Positions 1 to 12,845 of a DNA stretch of 64,000 nucleotides are shown here, piece after piece. Numbering within the stretch: position 1 is the stretch's first letter; each line of letters begins with the position of its first letter. Both the position numbers and the translations under genes were made by a program. Source of the DNA: Istiophorus platypterus (lineage: Eukaryota > Chordata > Actinopteri > Istiophoriformes > Istiophoridae). Under the pieces are notes generated by a model. It saw only the letters and a program-made list of their open reading frames with translations, ran no database searches and had not been told where the DNA came from. The stretch covers positions 6,749,490-6,813,489 of the forward strand of contig CM029123.1 in assembly GCA_016859345.1 (NCBI GenBank), written 5' to 3'.

Positions 1-959
1 ATACTGGACCCTGTGTTGGCCAGTCGAAGGTGCCTTGCTCAAAAGCACAGTCACTGAGTGAGGGGTTCAGAGTTACTCATTCACTCTACCCAGCCAGAAT
101 CCACTACAGTGCCTCCCTGAAACTGCGCCTCAGGACAGCCCTGCTGGAAATGCCACCATATACATTCAAACACAGACAGTGACATTCCTGAGTCTCTAGA
201 GGATCCTCTCTGCCCCTCTATGGATATATGATCCAGTGCTTACTAAAAAGAGCTTACTTGTAATTAAGCCTCCCAGATTTGTTTTGCTTGAGGTTCACTT
301 TAAGCCTCTCTCTCTGTCTGTCTCCCTAAAAGGTGATGAGTGAAGAGTTTCATAATGTGCCACAGAAAAATGAACTTACCCCTACAATGGCACTGTGTGC
401 AAGATACTGTGATGTGCAGCTCCAAACTGCTCACACAGTATAATGACAGAACTGTCAGCACAATAAACTGAATAGACTGAAAAGGGAAACTGAAAATATT
501 TTGGGTAAGCTTAGATATACAGCCCCTTCTTCCAGTATGTTTATCCCTTCATCTAAGTTAATGTGCAGACAGGATCTCCAAAGGCAAAGTTTTTATGCAA
601 TAAAATTTGCAGAATGATGTTTTATTACTTTTATGTAATAAAACATAATTCTCCATATCATTTTTTTTTTTAAAAAGGAAAGACAATCTGGCAACATGCA
701 GTGAAGAGCAACACGAAGCAGCCTGAACATGATGCAGCAGGCAGCCATGCACAGCTGAGCAGAGAGGCAGGAAGCCAGGTGTCCAGCAGGAGAGCGGTCC
801 AGGATCCTGATAGGCTCCCTCTGATGCAAGTGTAGGCCTCCAACACCTCACTGTGGACCTGCACTGCGCTTTTACAGAAACATCTGGCAGGCGACAGGTC
901 TTATGCTCCACTTTCTTGCCAATTAGTGCTTCTCCTGCATGTACTCTTCTATGTTCCCA

Positions 960-1022
960 TGCAGGATACACAGACACAGACACAGACAAAAAAACACACT
1001 CACAGACAGACACACACACACT
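960..1022. repeat. Degenerate CA/CAGA simple repeat
   Basis: Interrupted ACACAGA and CACACA units. Confidence 0.8.
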
Positions 1023-1196
1023 CTGAGTCTCTGTTCTCAACCTGTTCACTCCTGCCAGGTTGGACACACAGGGACACAAAAACATGAAAAGAAACCAATT
1101 TAAAAGGGCTAATCCACCCATTTTAAAACATGAAGTTTATTTTTATAGTCTCCAGCTGGACTTCTTTCGAGTGTGTGGAAGCAATCAGGAAACACT

Positions 1197-1202
<6 letters not shown>

Positions 1203-1244
<42 letters not shown>
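1203..1244. repeat. (GA)n microsatellite
   Basis: About 20 GA units followed by GGGAGGGAGA. Confidence 0.95.
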
Positions 1245-1249
<5 letters not shown>

Positions 1250-1904
1250 AGAAATTATGTTCACAGATTCAAATGTCACTAAGCCTGGAGGATAAACTGC
1301 AGCAATGTATAAAGGCCCCATTGAAATGATCAGACTGCTTGGGCAATTGCCCTCAAATGGATGTCGCATTTTGTTTTCATTCGCTAAAGAGGAGGTCACT
1401 TTGCAAAAATAGAAACATTTGTTTTGTGAGTCCGGGCAACATGCCGATCATTAGCCCTCAAAAGCCACTTCAAAGTGCACTGGTGTGTTAGTCACCGAGC
1501 AGAGAAATACAAGAAAAAGCTCTGATCGTTTTCATGTCTCTTTGTCTGTTTGCTTTCATTTATCAGGCCTAGAGTTGTCTCATCACCATATGTCTGGAAT
1601 TATCCAGCCTTTCTCTTCGCAGTTATACATTTTAATGGTGTTTTTGCATGTGCCATAATGTTTTTATTGTACCGTGGTGTTTCTAGCTGTGTGGAGAAAT
1701 AAGTGGCAGAGAGAGAGATTTTGAGATTTGCACAGGAGAGAAGCCAAACTCAACATGTTTTGTCTACTATGTTGTTATATCACCAGTGTGAACCAGGATT
1801 GTCTGGTTGAGGGTCAAATGAGTCTCTTAATGCTTTTCCAAGGCGTGAGTGCTCCATCCATTACTGTGAAAACTGTACATCCTCTAAGTACCACAAAATA
1901 ACAT

Positions 1905-1935
1905 AAAATAATAATAAAATAAAATAAAATAAAAC
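1905..1935. repeat. (ATAAA)n-like repeat
   Basis: Short run of AATAAAATAAAATAAA units. Confidence 0.8.
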
Positions 1936-3420
1936 AATTATTGTAGACAAGTCAAGATAGGACAAGTAAGTAAAAGCTGACCATGCTGAAGCTAAAGCTG
2001 AAGATGTAAGAAATCATTTAAATTGATCCTGTTCATGCTTTTATCTGCTCCCCAGATGCTAAGCTAGCGTTTAGTATCGTCACAGTTTCACAGAGAGAAT
2101 ACACTGTTCCTCAGTGTCGAATGACCAGAGATCCCACTTAAGGTGATTGAAATATTAATGTAATTTACTAAAGTTTAACTATGGAACTCCAAAGCTTATT
2201 TATCAGTTAGCCTTAGCTCACAGTCAGCACTTGACTACAATGAGGCTACATAGCGGAGCTGGAAAATAAGGAGCAAAAACAACAACGCTGACATTGCTTA
2301 TAGACCAACAGCCAAATCACTACAATGTTCTTCGATCACAGCACCCAGTTTTAGCCCGAACACGGCTTTTCCCAATGGCTCAAACTTGGAATCACTGAAT
2401 GTGCAGCATAATGCATCTGTCTGCCACTAGATTGTAGCTGTCCAAACATCTCTACCAACAGGACCAATGCTGAGGTGTTTGTCAGGGTTAAACCCTGTTT
2501 GACCGAGCCAATAACCTTCCTTCGCCCTGAGGATGACTCTCCTCCAGCCTCTGCGTTTGACATGTTGCTCCACTGATGGATGTTTGCCGTCTGGACAAGG
2601 TGGCCGTGTGCTTTCATCAGGCCCTCAGCAGGCGGGCAGATAGGCTGAGGGAGCGGGATGAGCATCCCAAGCCTCGGCGCGGGAGATAAAACAACCGTCC
2701 CATGTCACCACGCAGGAGATAAAACAAGGCTCCTCTTCACAGATCATACATCAACATTATACCATCTGACGCCAGGAAGCAGCAAAGCATGCTGGGTAGA
2801 TGACACACCTAGAAAGATGGATCTCTCTAATCTGCGGGGTAAACACATAAATTCTCAAGGGATATATTTAAACATGTGCATGGGAATCTGGTGTAAATTT
2901 AGTGTAGACAAAACCTGAGCGATTTTATCTCAAGTTAACATTTATTTTGAAGTTATTTTATATCGCACCAGCATGCAGATAGAAAATTAAAACGATGCAT
3001 GTCTGTGAATATTTTAACTTTGGTGGGATTCATTATAGTGTGTGTATGAGAGAGAGATAGAGATAGAGAAAGAGAGACAGTGACATGTCACTACCTCACT
3101 CTCCTGCCACGACTGTAGAGCCTGACAAGTACATTTATAGCACCTTTCCTTGTCACAGTCTCCATCTGGGAATCAGAACACATCATCCTCATGTGTTTCT
3201 GGATTGTTGCATGGCACCGCTGGGGCATGTTGCTTTAAAAATGACTGTATGGGTGTTTTTCAGGAGACCTTGATGATCTGTGAAGAACGATGGTAAATGT
3301 CCTCATCTGCCACTTCAGTTGAGGACACAGGTTTTTATTTTTCTCAACAAATTCCGTATTTTTCTGTGCATTTTCATTTTTTTCTTTCACAAACCATAAA
3401 CACACGTGCGCAAGATCTCA

Positions 3421-3422
3421 CA

Positions 3423-3468
<46 letters not shown>
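3421..3468. repeat. (CA)n microsatellite
   Basis: About 23 CA units with one early TA interruption. Confidence 0.95.
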
Positions 3469-3472
<4 letters not shown>

Positions 3473-6400
3473 ATTAGTGAGGATGATACAGTGTGATCCT
3501 CCACTGAGTGAACACTTGACATCAGAATCTCATTGATTCATTCCTTGGTTCCTCTTCGTGGACTCTCCCTTTCAAACCCAATTACACATGATAGTTCTCT
3601 TATCCTCACAACATGCTTGAGCCACCTGTCATCCTCCTTGCCACTTAACTAAATATGGTTTTCATTCGCTAACATGGTTTGGATTTCTCCTCCGAGTTGA
3701 ACCGCCTTTTTGTCTTTCCACTGTGAGCTTGATTGTGCCGTTCAGATGCTCGCTGGTTTGCATGGGGGACTGTTTATTTGGAGAACTGGCACTCACACTG
3801 TCTCAACAACCTCCCAGACAAGTGCACCGCAAGCTTTAATTGCTAGAGTTTGAAATGAGGCTCCATTAAAATGAATGACCTTCATTAAAGTGGTATTAAG
3901 GGACAGATGCCTTTGCTGCTGGGTTGAACATCTAGCGAGAGGGGGGAGCAGGAGCACTTGACCAGACGCACGAGTACCTAAATAAACAGCTCAGCAGGTT
4001 TTTCTTTCTTTTGCCCTCTTTGAGCAAAGCCCCCGTGGACCGCCATCGAGATTACAACCACCTGGCTGTGTGTCCTGATCGCCTCCTACCCTGAACATTT
4101 TAATCATGGATGAAATTCATTTATATGTTGCGATAATTGTGCCTAATTGTTTCTTTGAAGGGGAGTGAGGCCAGCAGCATCTGGCTGACATATGCCTTCG
4201 ATGCTTGTGAGAGTGACTTTGTGCCCAGCCGGAAACCGCAGGTCCGTTCAGCCCTCTATCGCCTATTTAGCTGGAGTGGTGTGGTCCCAGTCGTGCTTCA
4301 GAGGTAATGAAGCCGACCTGGTGACTGAGTTTGATGAGGCACCGAAGCGCTCAGCCCCTCCACATGTGTTTCAGCCCCACTGAAGGTGTGTTACAAACAG
4401 GATTGGCTGGACATGTTCTTCTCTTTAGGAATTCAGCAGCACCGACTTCTCTGGCTGGGCTCCCTCTCTTTGGTTGTACAGTGCATTCCATATGGCCTGC
4501 AGACCTAGTGATGGTATGCACAAACACATGTACTGCACTTTAGTGTATCTGAGCAGTGATGAACACACAAAAGCACACCTATTCACCAGACACACATTCT
4601 TATTGCCCAGTATTCTAGGAAATACCTTTATTCTACACGATTCTGCACCTCGCGATTACATACATTGCCAGTACACAAAGTGATGTGCCCTTTATGTAGC
4701 CAGGTGAAGGTTAAAGAGTTGGGTGAGCGTTCAGCATGTCCAACTTTAATGCAGGAGTCTGGGATTTGCCCTCCAATTAAAGTCCTGTTTGTCAGAAGTA
4801 CAACAGAGGAGCATCTTCTGTATCTGTTTACAGTGCAACCAAACAAGCTCATGTTGTTTTAATAAAAAAAGGCAGTCAAAATTAATTCCAACTCTATTCA
4901 TATTTCATGCTGCACATGGCGCCAGTACTTTTCCAAACAACAGCAGGGCACAGTGAGGAGTAGGTTCCCATGCTGAGGAGGTTTTCGACAGTGAAGAGAT
5001 AAAACTCCCTTACGTACATCTACCGTTTGCTGTGGATCCTGTGTGTGTGTGTGTGAATCAAAAGCAGGAACGGCAGACTCTGCCACTAAAGAGGGGATTG
5101 CACGTTCTGTCATCCCTCTAAATTGCAGGGGCCTTGAGCATGATGACATGGTCACTGCTTGCAGGACTACTTGGAGAGCTGCTGTAGCTGTTGAGATAGG
5201 CATTAACTTTCTAGCCAGCCCTCCTGGGCTAGCACCAGTCAGCTCCAGGAGCCTCTCTCTGTTTTCTTGCCACTGTTCGGTTGACTTGCCTCTAGCATTT
5301 TGTTCACTATCTGGCTCTCCATCCCCTCAAAGGTAGGCACTGGCAACACAGCTTGCTTTTGGTCAAAGGTGTAAATTCACACATCAACATTCACCAAAGT
5401 TGACATCTATCTGGCACATTTGCATGGATTCATTTCACCTGCTTGAGCAGGTCGTCCGATCACCACAACAATTCCATTGAAATGAAAGGATTTTGCAGTT
5501 TTAAATCCTGTTGTGATCCTGCCTTCACAAAACTATTATATAGAGGTAACATGCATAGGCACGGGGATTGAGAGAATGTAAATTCATTGAATGGCTAAAG
5601 CTGATAAATTAAGACAATACATGAAAAAAAAGAGGCTTTGATTTCATGAAGATCTTAAGGATTCTAACTTTGATGTTTGCATTTTTGATATACAATAACC
5701 ACATTCTTTCTATAATGTGAACCGGGTGCTTTTCATTGTCTATCCCTAATCATGCCATTTCATTTCCCAAACTTAACCATGCACATTCACATTGGACACA
5801 GTCTGGGGTTTTGCAAGCCAATGTTGATGTTCTTTTTTGGCAAATGGGGCTGGCTCTCAACTTGCACAGACAAGTTTAGAAACACGTGGATCTTCTGTGA
5901 TTAAAGGATGCATATATATGATTGTGTGCCTCCTTCTTTCTCCGTTGGCCACAAAACACATGTTGTCACTGAAACATGCACACGATCCTGAGTGCAGTCA
6001 TTCACATGTAAACATAACTTTCTTCAAAAGCGCCTGGAGATACAAACACAGGTCGGCATTGAAAAGATGATTATTTTTCTCTCTCTCTCCTTGACTGATA
6101 TTCCCATTCACACTGAGAGCCTGTCAGTCAGTCAACCTCCCCCCACCCCTCCACATCCCTCACCTTGTCATTGAATGTCGTTGATGCTGACATGTCACAT
6201 CTGGAACCTCTTCCCTACATGTGCTGCATAGACATTTCTCTGCTCACTTTCCCTTTCCCAAGAGGCCTGATTGTGAAGCTCCTGTAATGATGTGAAAAAG
6301 GAGACTGAGATCTCTGCACCACAGCTCTGGGCTAATGAATGCTTTCTGGACACATTCCTCTCCCTGATGTTACAGGATCAGTTTCTCCAAAAGATGCAAT

Positions 6401-8924
6401 AGATGAATAAAGTGAGATTAAAATGGTAGCAATTTGCTAGTCTTTTAACACCTTGTTTATTTTGGGGGCTCTTTTAATAACATCGGAACAGTGAAACTTA
6501 TTTTAAGTTGACAAAGCTGCAATGCTTTGTGACATGTGTGATTGCATGCTAGCATCCACTGTAAGCAAACAATGAAATCTCAAATCTCAAAGACGCCTGC
6601 TGGACATTTGTTGGCTTAGTAGGCAGCAACAGAACCACTTCAAGCCTCTGTTTCCTGTGGAAAATCTATGCTAAGCATGCTTCTGCGCTCTGTTAGAGGC
6701 GAGGGTGTTTCCTTGGCAAGAAGAGAGAATGAAATAATCATTAATATGTCTGAAGGGTAAATGATGTCATACACAGTGAATATTTGTTGCCGTCAGACCG
6801 TGCAAGATGGTTTCAGAGAAAGTGACACTTTGGGCTATAGTGTTTCACAAGCACCGCTATGTAGCAAAACGTAACACACAATGCACAAATCATAGGTGTG
6901 CACCCACACATCACTCACACGCAAATACACACACGTGTAGCAGAGTCTATTGATGAAGGGAAGGACGATCTGCTTCCAGTTAGGTTGTACACTGTTCCTG
7001 TTCAGCCGGCGTACAAAGAGATGGATCCAATTTCAGGACGTACTTTTAATGAAACTCAAACTGAAACACGTTTCTGATTGGAGAACAAAGGCGGAGAATC
7101 AAAAGCTGTAGCGGAGGTGACCTGAGCTAGTGTGCTCAAAGCTCTAAACACCAACTCTTCACATAGGACCAACTCCAAACAAGCCCATCTAAAGCATCTC
7201 GTTGATGTAAAACCACCTGGAAAATGTGGCCAGGCTTCATACCTCTGCTATCTAGAATTACAATTTGTTTTGAAAAACCTATGACATATGGATAAACTAT
7301 AATTTAGGCTGCTTATGACTTCCAGAGATGTAAAGGCCAAAAGCTGAGGCTACTGAAACGATGAAAAGCTTAAAAGATGATAAACATTTCAAAAATCCGT
7401 AGAAGGAACGGCAATCTCAACCATATGTAGCCTTACGTGGCAAATACATGAAACATTGTGAATAAAAACAAAATAATCTCTCTGATAAGACATTGTTTAA
7501 TCAGAAGGAAAATTCCCATCTGAGCACTTTTCTGAACCATTCTGTAAGTTATGAAGTGAAATATTCTGTTTTTTTTCTGTTAGCGTAGATTAGAATAGTA
7601 GAAAGAGTGGAAACAGCAGGAAAATTGCTTCACCCTTTGCACCTCAACTCAGCACACGAGACCACATTATGAGCACAAATCCCATTCAAATGGTCTGCAT
7701 CCAGGAGGACCAGGAAGAAGGTCCATTACTTTCCCCACAGAGAGGGCTGTGTTTGGTGGTCCAGTGCCCCGAGGTCTCTGAGCTCAGCCTGCACCTGCAG
7801 CCAGTTGCGTCCAGGGCTGTAGAAAAGAAAACAAATACAGTAAATAACTGCCCCTCTGCTTAATGATGCTTAAGAGCAGTCTCGTTCATTTGCCGTAAAG
7901 AAAAGCGGGCTTGAAACGACGTCGAGCACAATGGCTCCCAGATAGTGCTTCGTCGTGTGAGCGGCCTCCAGCTCTCGTGTTGCTTGAGTAACCTTGTGAT
8001 AGTATCACTTTGAACTGTGTGCTGCAAAAAAAGGGGGAGATGCGAGAGCAATGACTGTAAAGGTTTGGTGCAGAGGTTAAATATACGGGTTGCCCACATT
8101 TTCCAGGAGAAACAAGCGGAAAAGTCCTACACAAACATCATTGTGTGCTACTGAGGCGCAAAGACACAGGGTTAGTGCATCAAAGACTCATTCAAGGACA
8201 TGGAGGTAAATTGTCTCAGACCCAATGCAAGCTGAAACTTGAGAATATAAATGAGGTCTTTCTAGATTCACTATCTGGTTATTTTCATTTTAATGAAAGA
8301 AAAGGAGCCTCTTCTCTCTTTTTCTGCAGATATTGTCTTGAAAAATCAACACCACTTGACTGTGTCTGCAAACCAAAAACATTATTCTCTATTTAATTGC
8401 AGTGAACAGAAGCTAGATTTCACCACTTCTTCCTCCTGTTTGGCTTTGTTGACAGGATTTTATTTATAACAAGGGTGTAATTTATGAGAATCTGAAGGCC
8501 CTGACTAGACCATAACCCAGGTCAGACTCACTCATTCTTCAGCATGACAGGACTGGACTCCTGGAGTTATGGGATCAAGGCTGATGTCTTACAGAGCCCC
8601 ACTCGGGGGAACAGGTATCCGCACTCCCTTATTTTATCAGCTCTCCAACAAGTGAACATGAACACGCTCCCCTATAAATCATTTGCTTCTAATGACAGCC
8701 CAGAGGCAGGAAGGCAGAGCATTGTCTGATGTTGTACGTATCAGCGCCCCTTTTTTTCCCCTTTCTTTCTCCAAAGAAATGTAGCGTGACAGACTGACCT
8801 CCTCCTCATCTCTGTAATACAGCTTGAGATTGTGAGGGCTAATTGATAACACTATAGTGCTACAATTAGCGTCCATTTTAGCTTTAGCATGCGCCGCCAC
8901 CTCATACTTGGAGAAGGGTCCATT

Positions 8925-8979
8925 GCACCTCACATCTAAGGCCCCTACTTTGGTCCCTGGGGTCCCGGATGTGAGGTGC
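8925..8979. repeat. Hairpin-forming inverted repeat
   Basis: A perfect 12-bp inverted repeat, GCACCTCACATC (8925-8936) and GATGTGAGGTGC (8968-8979). Inside it GGCCCC can pair with GGGGTC, across a symmetric 3-nt internal loop and a 13-nt terminal loop. Each arm carries CACCT, the ZEB/E-box half-site. Function unknown. Confidence 0.6.
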
Positions 8980-10035
8980 CTCACGTACTGGCTTAGACTG
9001 GCTGAGAGTTTTTACCCGAGGGCTTTTTTAGAATGCCATATCCCTTTCTCTCTACACATTTCCCATCTATCCTTCACATTCAACTGTCAAATAAAGGCAA
9101 AAATTACAAAAACAATTTAAAAAGATTTTTTTTTTTTTGATAAGTTTGCTTAAAAAGTTCAAATTTGGTGCTAGAGAAGCTACCGGTTATGTTAGCTGTG
9201 TAAAACCCATGAAAATAGATTCTAAAATAGTATATCCTCTAAGATAAAACTCAAAGCATGAACCCGTCTTACATCTTCACTAGTATATGTATAGAAAAAA
9301 AAATCATCATATAAAAATAAGTTAGTCATTAGCAGCACTTTAGCTGGCGAACGTTGAATGTTAGCATCATGTCAGATACTACTCTGTTATCTCCACACCT
9401 TGCCTATGTTAAAAGGTTGATGTTAGCTAAAAATGTTTTTATAAAGGACTGAATATAATGGTATGTCTACTCAGTAATACTTGAACATTTCACTAAACAA
9501 CTACGGAGACAAATAATGTACAAGAAGAGACTCGAAACGTTTTTGCGTTTTGAGTCCTGGTGTCTTGCTCTTATGTAGGAGGGCTGCATTTCACAACATT
9601 GTTGTATGCATGTATGCATGCTCATATTGCATGTTTTTATAAAAGCTACTGAAAGCTTTTCTTTGATAAGAGTGCTGAAACCGTTCGGGAGGAGGAGTGA
9701 ATGAGCCTTCTTTTATGCTAGAGGTCCAAGGCCTTGATTCTCTCTCAGCCCTCCTGTTTCTGTTAAATGTAGCAAGTGAACGTGCAAACATGCACACCTG
9801 AGTTTTAGTGCATGTAAATGTCCTGTGTGCTGAGTGGGTTGTGTGTGAAGGGGAGACAGATACAGTCACAGTCAACAAGAACAACAACAGATTCATTACA
9901 TTTGTTTGACCAGTGACTTCCTGTGGAAGATAGATGTGTTTTGGCCCAGGCAGCTGTTCGCTCTGACAACAGTCACTCCCCTTGCATGATGCCCCTGTGT
10001 GGCCGGGGTTGAAAATTATCATTCAGTGCACGACG

Positions 10036-10099
10036 TATGTGTGTGTCTGCCCGTGTGTGTGTATGTATGTGTGTGTAAGTGTGTGCATGTGTGTGTGTG
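10036..10099. repeat. Interrupted (GT)n repeat
   Basis: GTGT tracts broken by CTGC, ATGTA, AA and CA. Confidence 0.8.
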
Positions 10100-12344
10100 G
10101 TCTGGGTTAACAAGGCTAATTCACAGGACCCAGACAAAAATACTGGTCCCACCTCGCACTTTTCAGAAGGGCCACACTGGAGGCTTTTTTCCCCCAACGA
10201 AGCTAGTGTTCTTGCACATGTTTAACACCAAGTGTGGATGCGTGTGTGCGTTCTACTGTTCATTGGACCGAAACCTAAATCAGCACATGAAAGGTGTGTA
10301 TCTCAGTGTTGCTTCTCTGGCTGCTCTGACAGGAAACAGACCCTCACTGTGGTATTTGGTTTCTCCGAACTCACACAGGACTCGATTTCAAACATGGTCC
10401 AAAATTCAAAACAGAAATGTAGTATGAGTGGAGACAATAAGGCCAATGTTATGTCACTAGTTAAATTTAATTTCTCAGATTACTCACTGCTGTTCCAAAT
10501 CTATAAATTTTGTAAGAATTAATTTTTTTTTTCATATATTAAAACAAGCTTTTTCTTTCATCCAATGCACTTAATATTTACTCTAAAAGTTTTTAAAAAC
10601 TATTTTTATAATGATAATATCATTTCACTCTGCATCAGTCCATTCAGATTTTCTGTGTATATTTTTTTCTCAAAATTCAACATTTGCAGTCTTTACCCCT
10701 GGTACTCCAGCCCAGAAGGAGTTTGGTGTTACTTGTGTTGGCCCGAGTATGTAACACAGGTCTCCCAAAACAACAAGATTATGGGGGCTAAGACAATAAC
10801 AGCACAGGGCACGGGGAGGGATGAGCTGCAGTCTTACCAAAGAGAAAAGAGAGGAATTATGGTGCATCTCTCGTCACATTTGCACAGATGTTTTGGCTAG
10901 ACCAGTCGAATCTTCTTTGTCATCACTAATCACCTAACAATAAATCCCTTAGCAGCACTCGGACGGGGAGGAGAAAAGCAGAAAGACAAGTCTGGCTGCA
11001 GGAGAGGCCACCTTTTAAACAGCATCTTCAAATATTCAATTAAAATAAATGGCTTATTGGTTTCTGTTAACTTATCAGAGACATTTTTGTCCTTTGTGGG
11101 TCACACTGAATCGTGGCGAAGGTCAGAATTGGATTGTATTTTCTGTTTTCTTTTGTTTTCTGCCAAGTTGAATTTCTGCTTTGAAAACTCAACTTGCGCA
11201 AAATGCAAGCATTTTTTTCTTTTACCCCCGCAGTTAATTTTTTTGGCTCATGTGTAAATGACTAGACTTATTTGACTTTTGTTATCTGCTCTGTTGCTAC
11301 AATGCATGACCGTGTAGAGACATCCAAACAAGTGTATGAAGTGAGGACAGCGCCGTAGTTCCTAATAAGACTGAGGAGTGATGACACACAGCAACAATGT
11401 GCTGACAGAACCTACCAACACTAAAGCTCCCAAGGTGTACCGACACACTGACTGATGTCTATAACCTTCCAAACTTTCAGAATAAGCCTCTATGTGCTGT
11501 AACTCGCTGCAGGACCTTTCATCTCACATATTTCTTCACAGTTAGAAAAAGTCAACATTCTTGTTTATTGGAATTAGCAGCTATACTTGTCATAGTTGGA
11601 GCTATCCTTACAGTGTATAACCTCCCTAAGAGGACAAAACTGGGAAAAAGAGACAGTTCTCCATCATTCCCATGTAGCGTTTCCTGGCCAGTTTTCAGCC
11701 TCTGTTTATTGTCTTGCTCTCATCTTTCTCACGAGCCTGTGTCCAACGTGCCATTTTGCTCTAGTGCAAATGTAGTTCCGTTTCCTGCAGGCAGTTTAAA
11801 CATGAACAATCAATGTACGCTGCTTCCCAATCAATATACTTAGGGTCTTTCAACAAAATTTGACATAGAATGACAAGAGGTGCTCTCAATTTTTCCTCTA
11901 GAGGCGACATAATATTAAGTTTGAGTCATAATAAAATTACTCGAATCAGTGATGCTGGGGAAATTGCTGTAAACAGAGCACTGACAAATTAACACCTTAG
12001 AAGGTTAATTTAGCAAATATGTTAGCAAGAAGTTGCCTAATTACACATATAGTAGACAAGTAGAAGCTTTAGCACTCATTTGGAGTTCTGTTTACTGGCC
12101 ACCTTGGAAATGCGCTATCATTAGGCACTCTCTTTTAGCTCTGTTTTTGTTCATCACCAACTCCTGTGGGATAAGCACTCCACTAGGTTCAGTAGCTGGT
12201 CATTAACTGTGTCTGTCTGCTGTCTGGTGCTGGGGAAGTTACATACAGTGTTTTTAAGAAAAGAGCCTCCCGCTACATTTGAAAATAAGACTGATAAGAA
12301 CAGTAACACTGAATGAAAACAGTCCAGTTGATGGCTGTAAAACC

Positions 12345-12845
12345 AAAACAAGGGCTTAAAGACACTAAAAAATACTCCCTACAAGTGTAGGGAACTGCAG
12401 AGTTGGATGATAATTCTTTTTCATTTCACTTATCGTTAACATAAATATATTGATCATAGAAGCTTAAAAAAATAAATTATGAAATTCCAGCCAATCTCAG
12501 AGTTTTATGTTGTCTTGCTTAAACCATAGCTCAGAATTTGAGAGGGAAGCAAAAAAGTAAAGTTGTTGGCCATAGTAATACAAAGTAATACAATGAGCTT
12601 AAAGATGCTAAAAACCTCTCTAGAGCCGAGAGCCACAGTCAGGTGATAAATCATTGTGGGTTCATATCGAAGAGGGTCTTTCACATTACATAGTTATTTG
12701 TTCTGTTGTTAGTATAAAAATTTGGATTATAGCAGATTTAAAAGTTAAATTCTGAAATTCTACATTGAATGTCCAACAGAAAATCCTCAATTTAATGCTT
12801 GATAGATAATGCTTGAGTTTTCTGTTGTCTTCTTAAATGATTGTG
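12345..12845. repeat. Diverged direct duplication, two copies
   Basis: Copy 1 is about 12352-12540 and copy 2 about 12595-12845. Matching landmarks in order: GCTTAAAGA...CTAAAAA, then CAG-rich text ending GATGATAAT / GGTGATAAAT, then AAATT.TGAAATTC, then GAGTTTT.TGTTGTCTT. Copy 2 is longer by internal insertion. Probably two old copies of a dispersed teleost repeat. Confidence 0.6.

Noticed and set aside
558..1121. 187-residue minus-strand open frame
   Set aside because: Contains low-complexity Cys/Val/Ser from a CA repeat, with no domain or splice context.
9591..10427. Opposing 142-143-residue frames with GT/CA translations
   Set aside because: Driven by simple repeats and no homology recognised.
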